DNA of 52,729 nt from NCBI GenBank assembly GCA_002428605.1, contig DIXH01000021.1, positions 35,528 through 88,256 of the forward strand. The letters are read 5' to 3'. Shown here piece by piece: positions 15,697 through 24,730 of this stretch. Every line of letters starts with the position of its first letter. Position 1 is the first letter of the stretch. The DNA is from Clostridiaceae bacterium UBA6085. Its GTDB lineage: Bacteria > Bacillota > Clostridia > Clostridiales > Clostridiaceae. Under the pieces are notes generated by a model. The model was not told the origin of the DNA and did no database searches. It worked only from the letters and a program-made list of their open reading frames with translations. The position numbers were made by a program, and so were the translations under genes.

Positions 15697-16386
15697 ATGG
15701 AGTTTGAAAAGACAATAGGTGTCGAATTTTCTGACAAGAAGCTCATTGAGACTGCGCTTACGCACTCATCCTTCGCAAACCAGCACAAGAACATGGAATA
15801 CAATGAGAAGCTTGAGTTCCTCGGTGACGCTGTCCTTCAGCTATGCGTAACCGAAATGCTGTTTGCAGAATTCGTTGAAAAGACGGAGGGGGAACTGACC
15901 AAGCTCAGGGCGCTAATCGTATGCGAGAGCTCGCTTCATGAGGTTGCAAGGGCACTCGACCTGGGAAGGCACATGAGAATGAGTAAGGGTGAGGAGCAGA
16001 CAGGCGGAAGGACAAGGCCCTCGCTTCTTTCTGATGCAGTGGAAGCTGTTATCGCAGCCATATACCTGGACAAGGGAATGGAGGAGGCAAGGGGCTTTGT
16101 CGCCATGAATTTCAGGGGCCTGATCGAGATGGCCGGACGGAATGAGATAGTCTTCGACTACAAGACCAGGCTTCAGGAAATACTGCAGGAGAACGGTGAT
16201 GTTGATATAAGGTATGACATGGTGAAGTTCGAGGGCCCGCCTCACAGAAGGAAATTCTTCTCCAAGGTCGTCATAGACGACATAACCATGGGTCGGGGAG
16301 AGGGCTTTTCGAAGAAGGAGTCCGAGCAGACAGCTGCAAAGGATGCCCTTGAGAAGCTTGTGAGACCGGAGGATTTCGATGCGTAG
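15697..16386 (+). CDS. rnc: Ribonuclease III
   Basis: RNase III cleaves double-stranded RNA in rRNA precursors and mRNAs. The 229 residues comprise an endonuclease domain (about 1-150) with the signature NEKLEFLGDAVL and SLLSDAVEAVIAAIYLDKG, whose Glu/Asp residues bind Mg, and a C-terminal double-stranded RNA-binding domain (about 155-225; DYKTRLQEILQ, GEGFSKKESEQTAAKDAL). AAAGGAGAT lies 6 bases before the ATG. Earlier in-frame ATGs fall inside the leader hairpin and are rejected. The radical SAM gene overlaps its last 8 bases. Confidence 0.97.
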   Translation: MEFEKTIGVEFSDKKLIETALTHSSFANQHKNMEYNEKLEFLGDAVLQLCVTEMLFAEFVEKTEGELTKLRALIVCESSLHEVARALDLGRHMRMSKGEEQTGGRTRPSLLSDAVEAVIAAIYLDKGMEEARGFVAMNFRGLIEMAGRNEIVFDYKTRLQEILQENGDVDIRYDMVKFEGPPHRRKFFSKVVIDDITMGRGEGFSKKESEQTAAKDALEKLVRPEDFDA

Positions 16387-17407
16387 ACATGTCATAATAC
16401 CGATATTCATACCTCATGTCGGCTGCCCCCACGACTGCATATTCTGCAACCAGGCAAAGATAACAGGAGTCCTCAGGGAAGAGTACGACAGCATTGATGC
16501 CGGGTATGTCAGAAGGATCGTCAGCGAGTACCTTGAGACCATAGACAGAGGAAATACGGAGCTGGAGGTATCATTTTTTGGAGGTACCTTCACCGCCATT
16601 GACATTAGGAAGCAGAGGGAGCTTCTTTCAGTGACTAAAGAGCTCAAGGAGAATGGAATCATTGACAGGATAAGGCTTTCGACAAGGCCTGACTATATCA
16701 ACCTGTTCATCCTTTCACACCTTAAGGAACATCTTGTGGACATCATAGAGCTCGGGGTTCAGTCCCTGTCCGAAGATGTCCTGGTAGCGTCGAAAAGAGG
16801 TTACAGCCCAGGGGCTGTAGAAGATGCAAGCAGGATGATAAGGTCATTCGGCTTCACTCTGGGGCACCAGCTCATGACTGGGCTTCCTCTTGACAATGAA
16901 GAAAAGGACCTTTTCTCAGTAAGGGAAAGCATACGGATGAGGCCTGACATTGCGAGGATCTACCCTGCCCTGGTCATCAGGGACACTGAGATGGCTGACC
17001 TTTACCTTGCAGGAAGCTATGAGCCATATTCACTTGACAGGGCAGTTGCAGTAACTTCAAAGATGCTGGAGGAATATGAGGCTGCCGGAGTCAAAGTGAT
17101 AAGGGTCGGATTGCAGCCTACCTCTGACATAGCACCAGGGAGGGATGTCCTGGCCGGACCTTACCATCCTGCAATAAGGGAGCTCTGCGAGAGCTATGCC
17201 ATGTGCCGGAAGATCGAGGATGCAGGATCTGACAGGGTGACTGTAAGGATAGGAAGAAGAGACCTGTCGAAGCTTTATGCCGGGGGAAAGAGATATTTTG
17301 GAAGGCTTTCAGAGAAGATGGAAGTGAGAGTCGAGCCAATAGACAGCGAACAGAAGGGGATATTTGAAATCATCCCATTTGACGGAGGAGGAACAAATGT
17401 ATCTTAA
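16379..17407 (+). CDS. Radical SAM protein, Elp3-like without acetyltransferase domain
   Basis: The 342-residue protein has a radical SAM cluster motif GCPHDCIFC (C-x3-C-x2-C) close to the N-terminus within IPIFIPHVGCPHDCIFCNQ, then SFFGGTFTAID, LSTRPDYIN and ELGVQSLSEDVL. This pattern fits the Elp3 branch of radical SAM enzymes, whose full-length members modify tRNA wobble uridine, but the C-terminal acetyltransferase domain of Elp3 is missing. The reaction is unknown. It overlaps both rnc (8 bases) and smc (11 bases), so it is co-translated with them; this rnc-radical SAM-smc order recurs in Clostridia. Confidence 0.88.
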   Translation: MRRHVIIPIFIPHVGCPHDCIFCNQAKITGVLREEYDSIDAGYVRRIVSEYLETIDRGNTELEVSFFGGTFTAIDIRKQRELLSVTKELKENGIIDRIRLSTRPDYINLFILSHLKEHLVDIIELGVQSLSEDVLVASKRGYSPGAVEDASRMIRSFGFTLGHQLMTGLPLDNEEKDLFSVRESIRMRPDIARIYPALVIRDTEMADLYLAGSYEPYSLDRAVAVTSKMLEEYEAAGVKVIRVGLQPTSDIAPGRDVLAGPYHPAIRELCESYAMCRKIEDAGSDRVTVRIGRRDLSKLYAGGKRYFGRLSEKMEVRVEPIDSEQKGIFEIIPFDGGGTNVS

Positions 17408-20400
17408 ATCAATAGAGATAAGAGGCTTCAAGTCCTTCGCCGACAGGACCCACCTTGATTTCAGGGAAGGGATCACTGCAGTTGTGGGACCAAACGGAAG
17501 CGGCAAGTCGAACATCTCGGATGCGGTAAGATGGGTACTGGGGGAACAGAGCGTTAAAAGCCTCAGAGGCGGAAAGATGGAGGATGTCATATTCTCCGGA
17601 ACGGAGTACAGGAAGCCCCTTGGCTTCGCTGAAGTCACACTGGTGCTGGACAATTCATCAAGGAGCCTTCCGGTCGCATTTACTGAGGTAAGCGTAACGA
17701 GGAAGCTCTACAGGTCCGGTGAAAGCGAATATCTCATAAACAACAACCAATGCAGGCTTCGTGACATCCATGAGATGTTCATGGATACAGGCATAGGAAA
17801 AGAGGGCTATTCTCTTATAGGACAGGGAAAGATCGAAGCAATCCTTTCAGGAAAGATGGAGGACAGGAGAGCGCTCCTTGAGGAGGCTGCCGGAATCGTC
17901 AAGTACAAGTCGAGGAAGGAAGAGGCTGAAAAGAAGCTTGCCAACACCGACCTTAACCTGCTGAGGGTCACCGACATACTTACAACGTATGAAGAGAGGA
18001 TAGGTCCCCTCGGACGTGAAAAGGAGAAGGCTGAAAAGTTCCTTGTCCTTTCAGCTGAGAATAAGGAGATCCTTATCTCGCTGATAATGTCCGACCTTGA
18101 TGAAATGCAGGGTGATGAGGAAAGGCTGTCGGCAGAGGCGGATAGTGCGGAGAGACGATTCAATGATGCTCTGAAGGAAAAGGATGAGACGGCCGCAAGG
18201 AAGGCAGCCCTCGAGTCTGAAATGGAGAGAAAGGCTGAGATCCAGTCTGCACTCAAGGAAGAGTTCTTCATGAAGAGAGGTCAGGCAGAATCCGTGGAAA
18301 AGGACAGGCAGATGTCCGAAGCGGCGAAATCCGACAAGGAAAAGCTCAGGGACAGGAGCCTGAGCCTGAAGAAAGCATCAGGGGACAGATGCGAGGCTGA
18401 AAAGACAGCTCTTGCTGACCTGAAGGAAGACCTTGAATCGGGTAGAGATGAGCGGGAGTCAGTAGGCAGGATGCTCGCTGAAAAGCGATCCGCCCTTGCG
18501 CAGATGGAGGAGTACCTTAAGTCTAGCGAGGAAGAACAGAAGGGACTTAAGGACGAGGACGAGGATTCCGATGTCAAGCTGACTGGTCTCAGGAAAGAAG
18601 AGATGAGGCTCCATGGAGAAATAGCCGGAATAACCGGAAGGATAGAGGATGGTAAATCGACTCTTGCCGGCTACAGGGCATCGACAGAAATGAACATTTC
18701 TGCGAAGGCGGCTGTGGCGGCTGAGATAACATCGCTTGAGGCTGACAAGGCAGCAAGGGAAGCTGAGCTTGCAGCCCTAAGGAAGGAGTCTCTGGAAGGC
18801 CGCAGGGAGCTTGAGGAGGGTGATTCACGGGTAAGATCCCTGTCTGAGGAGATAAGGGCTTCGGAATCGCAGATCAGGCTGCTCAGAAACCTTGAGGAGC
18901 ATTTCGAGGGATATTCAAGATCCGTCAAGCTGCTTATGGAGCACCTGAAGGCAGGTTCGAGCAGAAGGCTTGGCAGGATAAGGCTCGTGGGAGATGCGAT
19001 CCGCCCTGTGAAGGGATTTGAGTCGGCGCTTGAGACCGCCCTTGGAGCTGCTGTCTCCAACATAATCACGGATGATGAAAATATTGCCAAAGAGCTCATA
19101 GAGGTCCTCAGAGCAAAGAACTTCGGAAGGGCGACATTCCTGCCAAGGGATGTAATGAAGGGGACAAGGATCAAGCCACCTCAGCTCAAGAAGGGCAGGA
19201 TACTTGGAAACATCCTGGATTTCCTGGAGGTTGAGGAAGGGTATTCAAATATTGCTGAAAATCTTCTCGGAAGGGTATTCGTTTCAGAGAACCTCGACCA
19301 TGCAACTTCTGCAGCCAGGGAAATGGGATACCAGTACAGGATAGTAACACTGACCGGCGATGTGGTGAATTCCGGCGGTTCAATGACCGGTGGAAGCGCT
19401 GCAGGGAAGAATTCCGGCCTGTTCTCAAGGAAGACTCAGCTTGCTGACCTTACCGAAGGACTCTCAGACCTCAGGAAAAGCCGTGAGGAAGCGGCCTCAG
19501 CGAGACAGGAAAAGGCAAGAGCCCTGGAAGAAAGAGGGAAGGCTGAAAGGGAACTGTCCTACACGGTCTCGCTTCTGGATATTGAGATTGCCAAGAAAAA
19601 GGAAAGGGCAGAGGTCTTTGGCGCTGATATAAGAAGGCTGCATTCAGTCATGGCAGATACTGAGATGTCCATGAAGTCACGTCAGGATGAGCTTGATTCC
19701 CTGAAGGAGCAGCTGAATGACATCGATGCAAGAATATCCTCATTCCAGGAGGAAAGGGGAAAGAACAGACAGCAGCAGAGGGACCTCAAGGAAATGAGGA
19801 CCGAAGCCTTCAGGGCATTTGATGCGATGAAGGAAGAGATAACTGGCATAATGGTTACCGAAGGAAGGCTTCTCGAGGTTTGGAATGCAAAAGAGGAAGA
19901 CGTGCGCCGCAGGGAGGAACTGATAAGGTCCCTGCTTGACGAGGAAAAGATGCATGGTGCTGAGGCCGAAGAGGCTGACAGGGCGATCGCTGAGCTTGAG
20001 GAGAAGCTTCTGAGGCTGATAGAGGAAAAGCGCGGCCTTGACTCATTCCTTGCCGGACGTGAAGCCGAGCTTGACAGGATATCCATGGATGAGGTCAGGG
20101 ACAAGGCATCCCTGAGGGAAATAAGCGGTGCCCTTGCGACGATTGAAGAGGAATACCATGTGCTTGACAAGGACCTCATGAGGAAGAAGGATGCCCTTGA
20201 GAAGCTAAAGGGCGAACGGATATCACTCGTCAACAGGATCAACGACGAGCTAGACATGACCCTTGCACAGGCAAGAGAAGAAATGGTGGAGATTCCTGAC
20301 AAGGATGCAGCAAGGAAGAGGCTGAACCAGCTGAGAAAGGAGATTTCTGGCCTTGGCTCGGTCAACACCGCAGCCATTGAGGAATTCCGCGAAGTCAGCA

Positions 20401-20969
20401 TACACAGGGATTTCCTGACGGCACAGAGGAAGGACCTTGAGGATGCGAAGTCAGAGCTCAAGGAGCTCATCACGGACATGACGCTCAGGATGAGGATCAT
20501 GTTCCAGGAAAATTTCAAGATAATGAGCGAGAACTTCGAGGATACCTTCAGGAGACTGTTCTCGGGTGGTCATGCAAGACTTATCCTTGGAGAAGGGGAC
20601 GTACTTGAGGCTCCTATAGAGATAAGCGTCCAGCCCCCTGGGAAAAAGCTCCAGAACATAACACTTATGTCAGGAGGGGAGAAGGTTCTCTCGGCTATCG
20701 CGCTGACGTTCGCGATCCTCAGGATGAAGCCCACTCCGTTCTGTATACTGGACGAGATCGAGGCAGCACTGGATGAGGCCAACGTAGCAAGGTTCTCTGC
20801 TTTCCTGAGGGAATTCGCACTGGAGACACAGTTCATACTTATAACTCACAGGAAGGGAACCATGGAGGCATCAGACGTGCTTTACGGGGTTACCATGGAA
20901 GAAAAGGGAGTGTCAAAGATAGTTTCACTGGACCTCTCTCAAGAAAGGAGAAAACGCGAAATTGGCTAG
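17397..20969 (+). CDS. smc: Chromosome segregation protein SMC
   Basis: SMC forms the ring-shaped ATPase that, with ScpA/ScpB, folds and separates chromosomes. The 1190 residues show the N-terminal ATPase half with Walker A GPNGSGKSN (31-39), two long coiled-coil arms, a hinge at roughly 510-650 (GFESALETALGAAVSNIITD and the GGSMTGGS region just after), and the C-terminal half with the signature LMSGGEKVLSAIAL (about 1090) and Walker B FCILDEIEAALDE. GGAGGAGG directly precedes the ATG. The start overlaps the radical SAM gene and the end overlaps ftsY by eight bases. Confidence 0.97.
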   Translation: MYLKSIEIRGFKSFADRTHLDFREGITAVVGPNGSGKSNISDAVRWVLGEQSVKSLRGGKMEDVIFSGTEYRKPLGFAEVTLVLDNSSRSLPVAFTEVSVTRKLYRSGESEYLINNNQCRLRDIHEMFMDTGIGKEGYSLIGQGKIEAILSGKMEDRRALLEEAAGIVKYKSRKEEAEKKLANTDLNLLRVTDILTTYEERIGPLGREKEKAEKFLVLSAENKEILISLIMSDLDEMQGDEERLSAEADSAERRFNDALKEKDETAARKAALESEMERKAEIQSALKEEFFMKRGQAESVEKDRQMSEAAKSDKEKLRDRSLSLKKASGDRCEAEKTALADLKEDLESGRDERESVGRMLAEKRSALAQMEEYLKSSEEEQKGLKDEDEDSDVKLTGLRKEEMRLHGEIAGITGRIEDGKSTLAGYRASTEMNISAKAAVAAEITSLEADKAAREAELAALRKESLEGRRELEEGDSRVRSLSEEIRASESQIRLLRNLEEHFEGYSRSVKLLMEHLKAGSSRRLGRIRLVGDAIRPVKGFESALETALGAAVSNIITDDENIAKELIEVLRAKNFGRATFLPRDVMKGTRIKPPQLKKGRILGNILDFLEVEEGYSNIAENLLGRVFVSENLDHATSAAREMGYQYRIVTLTGDVVNSGGSMTGGSAAGKNSGLFSRKTQLADLTEGLSDLRKSREEAASARQEKARALEERGKAERELSYTVSLLDIEIAKKKERAEVFGADIRRLHSVMADTEMSMKSRQDELDSLKEQLNDIDARISSFQEERGKNRQQQRDLKEMRTEAFRAFDAMKEEITGIMVTEGRLLEVWNAKEEDVRRREELIRSLLDEEKMHGAEAEEADRAIAELEEKLLRLIEEKRGLDSFLAGREAELDRISMDEVRDKASLREISGALATIEEEYHVLDKDLMRKKDALEKLKGERISLVNRINDELDMTLAQAREEMVEIPDKDAARKRLNQLRKEISGLGSVNTAAIEEFREVSIHRDFLTAQRKDLEDAKSELKELITDMTLRMRIMFQENFKIMSENFEDTFRRLFSGGHARLILGEGDVLEAPIEISVQPPGKKLQNITLMSGGEKVLSAIALTFAILRMKPTPFCILDEIEAALDEANVARFSAFLREFALETQFILITHRKGTMEASDVLYGVTMEEKGVSKIVSLDLSQERRKREIG

Positions 20970-21864
20970 CTTATTCGACAGACTAAAGGAAGGCCTTGCT
21001 AAGACAAGGGACAGCCTTACAGACAAGTTCAACGAGGTATTCGGCCTCGCTGTGACCATAGACGATGACCTTTATGATGAGCTTGAGGAGGTCCTTATAA
21101 CCTCGGATGTAGGATACGACACTTCGGTGGATATCATCGAAAAGCTGAAGAAAAAGGTGAGGACAGAGCATATCAACGATGTTGCGCTATTAAAGGATGC
21201 CATGAGGGACGTCCTTGCTGAATACATGACAGCGGATGAGCCCTTTGATACTACAGGTCCCATGGTCATTCTGGTCATCGGGGTGAACGGAGTCGGAAAG
21301 ACTACTTCAATCGGGAAGCTTGCCCATAAGTACAGGGTTGATGGCAAGAAGGTGATCCTTGCAGCAGCTGACACCTTCAGGGCAGCAGCGATAGACCAGC
21401 TTGAGATATGGGCAAAGAGGGCTGGCGTTGAGATTGTGAAGCATCAGGAGGGTTCAGACCCTGCCGCGGTCGTGTTCGACGCCGTGCAGGCATTCAAGGC
21501 CCGTAAGGCCGATGTGCTGATCTGCGATACAGCCGGAAGGCTCCATAACAAGAAGAACCTGATGGCAGAGCTTGAGAAGATAAACAGGGTGATCGACCGG
21601 GAGATAGGGGATGCAAGGAAATACTCAATGATAGTCCTTGACGGCACCACCGGCCAGAACGCCATAGTGCAGGCCAGGGAGTTCAAGTCTGTGACGAACC
21701 TTGACGGGATAATCCTGACAAAGCTGGATGGCACGGCAAAGGGTGGTGTCGTATTTTCCATAAAGCAGACCCTGGACCTTCCTGTTCTCTACATTGGAGT
21801 CGGTGAGGGAATTGACGACCTGCAGGAATTTGACCCCAAGGCCTTTGCCCAGGTTGTCATTTAG
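20962..21864 (+). CDS. ftsY: Signal recognition particle receptor FtsY
   Basis: FtsY docks the signal recognition particle at the membrane and activates its GTPase jointly with Ffh. The 300 residues have an N-domain and a G-domain with GVNGVGKTTSIGKLA, ADTFRAAAIDQL, DTAGRLHNKKNLM and TKLDGTAKGG. It lacks the long acidic N-terminal region of E. coli, as usual in Bacillota. The start is TTG, overlapping the smc stop; AAAGGAG lies 11 bases upstream. Its terminator carries the promoter for the ylxM-ffh unit. Confidence 0.96.
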   Translation: MASLFDRLKEGLAKTRDSLTDKFNEVFGLAVTIDDDLYDELEEVLITSDVGYDTSVDIIEKLKKKVRTEHINDVALLKDAMRDVLAEYMTADEPFDTTGPMVILVIGVNGVGKTTSIGKLAHKYRVDGKKVILAAADTFRAAAIDQLEIWAKRAGVEIVKHQEGSDPAAVVFDAVQAFKARKADVLICDTAGRLHNKKNLMAELEKINRVIDREIGDARKYSMIVLDGTTGQNAIVQAREFKSVTNLDGIILTKLDGTAKGGVVFSIKQTLDLPVLYIGVGEGIDDLQEFDPKAFAQVVI

Positions 21865-21896
21865 CCTGGCGCAGAAGAATTGTTTTTAATTGTTTG

Positions 21897-21946
21897 CACC
21901 CTGTTAAGTAAAAATACTTGACAGGGTGTTTGCCCTTTGTTAGTAT
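21897..21946 (+). promoter_or_regulatory. ftsY terminator with an embedded ylxM-ffh promoter
   Basis: A 14-bp stem (21897-21910 with 21915-21928, one G-U pair, 4-base loop) and a T-rich tail form a terminator for rnc-smc-ftsY. The right arm contains a consensus TTGACA (21918-21923), followed after 17 bases by TAGTAT (21941-21946), a likely promoter for ylxM and the genes after it. The two signals share the same bases. Confidence 0.65.
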
Positions 21947-21969
21947 TGTTAATGTGAGTAGGTGAGGTT

Positions 21970-22302
21970 ATGGAAAACAGAATGGAAATATCCTTGTTGA
22001 TGGATCATTACGGGGTTCTCCTGACGGAAAAGCAGAGAAGCATCATGTCTATGTACTATGATATGGACCTGTCGCTGTCGGAGATCGCGGAAAACCAGGA
22101 AACAAGCAGGCAGGCCATCCATGACCTTGTAAAGAGATGCATCAGGATACTTGAGGATTACGAAGGCAAGCTTAGCCTTATGAGGTCCTCGCAGGAGTCC
22201 GAAAGGACCAAGGAAAGGATCATGATGGTTCTCGGGGAAAGCTGCCTGAAAGATGACAATACGCTTCTCCAGGAGATCAGAGGTCTTCTGGGAGAAATTT
22301 AA
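21970..22302 (+). CDS. ylxM: YlxM family DNA-binding/SRP-associated protein
   Basis: This is a 110-residue YlxM (UPF0122) protein. It contains a sigma-70 region 4-like helix-turn-helix (LTEKQRSIMSMYYDMDLSLSEIA followed by TSRQAIHDLVKRC). YlxM is always encoded with ffh, and in streptococci it binds the signal recognition particle and tunes its GTPase. A regulatory role on DNA has also been suggested. The ATG follows GTGAGGTT and the gene ends 11 bases before ffh. Confidence 0.92.
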   Translation: MENRMEISLLMDHYGVLLTEKQRSIMSMYYDMDLSLSEIAENQETSRQAIHDLVKRCIRILEDYEGKLSLMRSSQESERTKERIMMVLGESCLKDDNTLLQEIRGLLGEI

Positions 22303-22313
22303 GGAGGGATCGC

Positions 22314-23657
22314 ATGGCATTTGACGGATTGGCCGAAAGGCTCCAGGAAACCTTCAAAAAGCTGAGGGGAAAAGGGAAGCTTACGGAAAAGGACATCAAG
22401 GACGCCATGAGGGAGGTCCGCCTTGCCCTTCTTGAAGCAGACGTTAACTTCAAGGTCGTAAAAAGCTTTGTAGCAAAGGTCAGCGAGAAGGCGATGGGTT
22501 CTGAGGTCCTGGAAAGCCTCACGCCCGGACAGCAGGTCGTGAAGATCGTCCATGATGAGCTTGCTGCTCTCATGGGTGGAGCGGAAGCGAAGCTTAACTT
22601 CGACCCGTCCATAACGGTATTCATGCTTGTAGGCCTTCAGGGAGCGGGTAAGACAACCATGGCAGGCAAGCTCGCGCTTTATCTAAGGAAGCGCAACAGG
22701 AAACCCCTGCTTGCGGCCTGCGACATCTACAGGCCCGCTGCCATAAAGCAGCTGCAGGTAGTTGGAAAGCAGATAGACATACCGGTATTCACACTTGGAG
22801 ACAAGACGAATCCGGTGGATATCGCCAAGGCAGCCATGGAACACGCAAGGAAGGAAGGCCGCGATGTGGTCATTCTGGATACTGCGGGCAGACTCCATAT
22901 CGACGAAGCACTCATGCTTGAGCTGAAGAACATAAAGGCAGCAGTCAATCCAAAGGAAATACTCCTTGTGGTCGACTCCATGACAGGTCAGGATGCGGTG
23001 AACGTCGCGGAAAACTTCAATACCATACTGGACATTTCAGGTGTCATAGTAACCAAGCTTGATGGAGACACAAGAGGCGGTGCTGCACTTTCCATAAGGG
23101 AAGTTACAGGCAAGCCCATAAAATTCTCCGGTACCGGAGAAAAGATGTCTGATATCGAGGTCTTCCATCCTGAGAGAATGGCAGGAAGGATACTCGGAAT
23201 GGGCGATGTCATGTCCCTCATCGAAAAGGCGCAGAGCGCCATAGATGAGAAGGAGGCGAGGGAACTTGGCTCCAGGATGATGACGAAGGAATTCAATTTC
23301 GAGGACTACATGAATGCCATGGCTCAGATGAAGAAGTTGGGACCGCTGAACAAGCTTTTGGAAATGATCCCGGGAATGAATTCCCAGGAGATGAAGGGGC
23401 TTGACCTGTCGGACAGCGAGAAGGAAATGGCGAAGACTGAATGCATAATACAGTCAATGACACAGAAGGAAAGAAGAAATCCGAAGCTTCTGGACAATCC
23501 GTCCAGGAAGAGAAGGATAGCAAAGGGATCAGGCACTACGGTGCAGGATGTCAACAAGCTCCTGAAGGGTTTCGAGAACATGAAGAAGATGATGAAGCAA
23601 ATGGGTTCGATGCAGAAGAATCCAAAGAAGGGAATGTTCGGCAAGATGCCGTTCTGA
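22314..23657 (+). CDS. ffh: Signal recognition particle protein Ffh
   Basis: Ffh binds signal peptides on translating ribosomes and delivers them to FtsY. The 447 residues have an N-domain (about 1-95), a G-domain with GLQGAGKTTMAGKLA, DTAGRLHIDEALM and TKLDGDTRGG, and a Met-rich M-domain (about 300-447) with IPGMNSQEMKG and the RNA-binding segment around RRNPKLLDNPSRKRRIAKGSG. AAGGAGGGATCGC precedes the ATG. Confidence 0.97.
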   Translation: MAFDGLAERLQETFKKLRGKGKLTEKDIKDAMREVRLALLEADVNFKVVKSFVAKVSEKAMGSEVLESLTPGQQVVKIVHDELAALMGGAEAKLNFDPSITVFMLVGLQGAGKTTMAGKLALYLRKRNRKPLLAACDIYRPAAIKQLQVVGKQIDIPVFTLGDKTNPVDIAKAAMEHARKEGRDVVILDTAGRLHIDEALMLELKNIKAAVNPKEILLVVDSMTGQDAVNVAENFNTILDISGVIVTKLDGDTRGGAALSIREVTGKPIKFSGTGEKMSDIEVFHPERMAGRILGMGDVMSLIEKAQSAIDEKEARELGSRMMTKEFNFEDYMNAMAQMKKLGPLNKLLEMIPGMNSQEMKGLDLSDSEKEMAKTECIIQSMTQKERRNPKLLDNPSRKRRIAKGSGTTVQDVNKLLKGFENMKKMMKQMGSMQKNPKKGMFGKMPF

Positions 23658-23684
23658 CCCCAATAAATACGGAGGTGAAATCAA

Positions 23685-23930
23685 ATGGCAGTAAAGATAA
23701 GACTTAGAAGGATGGGTTCGAAGAAGGCACCATTCTACAGACTGGTAGTTGCGGACTCAAAGAGCCCAAGAGACGGAAAGTTCATCGAGGAGCTTGGATA
23801 CTATGACCCTACAACTGAGCCAAGCACAGTAAAGATCGACGCTGAGAAGGCTGCAGGCTGGCTCAATAAGGGCGCACAGCCTACAGAAGTAGTAGCAAGA
23901 CTTTTCAACAAGGCTGGAATAACGAAGTAG
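23685..23930 (+). CDS. rpsP: 30S ribosomal protein S16
   Basis: S16 is an early-assembling small-subunit protein. The 81 residues start MAVKIRLRRMGSKKAPFYRLVVADSK-like (family signature) and include ELGYYDPTTEP. CGGAGGTG precedes the start. It sits between ffh and khpA in the conserved ffh-rpsP-khpA-rimM-trmD-rplS order. Confidence 0.97.
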   Translation: MAVKIRLRRMGSKKAPFYRLVVADSKSPRDGKFIEELGYYDPTTEPSTVKIDAEKAAGWLNKGAQPTEVVARLFNKAGITK

Positions 23931-23946
23931 ACGAGGAGGAAGGGCA

Positions 23947-24174
23947 ATGAAGGAACTGGTAGAGTTCATCGCCAAGGAACTTGTCGACTTCCCTGAAAAG
24001 GTCTCAGTAAGCGAAGTCGAAAAGGAAGGCCAGACAGTCATAGAACTGAGGGTAGCCGAAGAAGACATGGGAAAGGTCATTGGAAAGCAGGGCAGGATCG
24101 CCAAGGCTATCAGGACCGTTGTCAAGGCGGCTTCGATGAAAGAGAACAAGAAAGTACAGGTCGAGATACTGTAG
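23947..24174 (+). CDS. khpA: KH domain RNA-binding protein KhpA
   Basis: KhpA (YlqC) is a small single-KH-domain RNA-binding protein that in streptococci pairs with KhpB to control cell division. The 75 residues contain the GxxG loop in VIGKQGRIAKAIRT. GAGGAAGGGC precedes the ATG. The gene is followed by a strong hairpin with a T-run, after which rimM begins. Confidence 0.95.
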   Translation: MKELVEFIAKELVDFPEKVSVSEVEKEGQTVIELRVAEEDMGKVIGKQGRIAKAIRTVVKAASMKENKKVQVEIL

Positions 24175-24186
24175 TTTTGACTTTAG

Positions 24187-24218
24187 AGCCTACTTGCATT
24201 TGTAAGTAGGCTTTTTTT
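24187..24218 (+). terminator. Intra-operon terminator/attenuator before rimM
   Basis: A perfect 9-bp stem (24187-24195 with 24204-24212), an 8-base loop and seven Ts form a textbook intrinsic terminator. The rimM Shine-Dalgarno begins only about three bases after the T-run, leaving no space for a separate rimM promoter downstream. rimM-trmD must therefore depend on read-through or on a promoter further upstream. Confidence 0.85.
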
Positions 24219-24232
24219 TAGGGGAGAAGGAT

Positions 24233-24730
24233 ATGAAGGAATTTTTAACTATCGGAGAAATAACAAAGCCTCATGGAGTCGTGGGAGAGGTCAAGGTATT
24301 CCCTCTGACCGATGACCTGGAAAGGTTCAGGGACCTAAGGCATGTCATGATCGACGGCAAAGAGGTGAAGGTCCTCGAGGTCAAGCTTCTTACCGACAGG
24401 GCAGTTTTGAAGCTCGACGGGATAAACACCGTTGAGGCAGCGGACAGGCTCAGGGGCAAGACTCTTGAAGTCAAAAGGAAGGACGCCGTAAAGCTCGAGA
24501 AGGATGCCTATTTTGTTGAGGACCTGAAGGGCTGCAGGGTCTTTGACTCTGAAGGGAAGGACCTCGGCGAGATATACGACGTCATCGCGACCGGTTCCAA
24601 TGACGTTTATTGGATAAGGGAGCCTAAGGAGCTGCTCATACCCGCACTCAAGACTGTTGTAAAGGAAGTTGACATCGAATCTCTCAGGGTAGTGATAGCC
24701 CCTGTCAGGGAGTGGTCCTATGAGGATTGA
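24233..24730 (+). CDS. rimM: Ribosome maturation factor RimM
   Basis: RimM binds S19 and helps assemble the 30S head. The 165 residues have the N-terminal beta-barrel (IGEITKPHGVVGEVKVFPLTDD) and the PRC-barrel (AYFVEDLKGCRVFDSEGKDLG and VYWIREPKELLIPAL). The ATG follows GGGGAGAAGG. The gene overlaps trmD by 11 bases, so the two are probably translationally coupled. Confidence 0.96.
   Translation: MKEFLTIGEITKPHGVVGEVKVFPLTDDLERFRDLRHVMIDGKEVKVLEVKLLTDRAVLKLDGINTVEAADRLRGKTLEVKRKDAVKLEKDAYFVEDLKGCRVFDSEGKDLGEIYDVIATGSNDVYWIREPKELLIPALKTVVKEVDIESLRVVIAPVREWSYED

Noticed and set aside
19682..20518. 278-codon frame on the minus strand opposite smc, rich in Ser and Leu
   Set aside because: It mirrors the coiled-coil coding of smc; Ser/Leu-rich antisense frames are the expected shadow of Glu/Lys/Arg-rich codons. 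No ribosome-binding site or recognisable domain.
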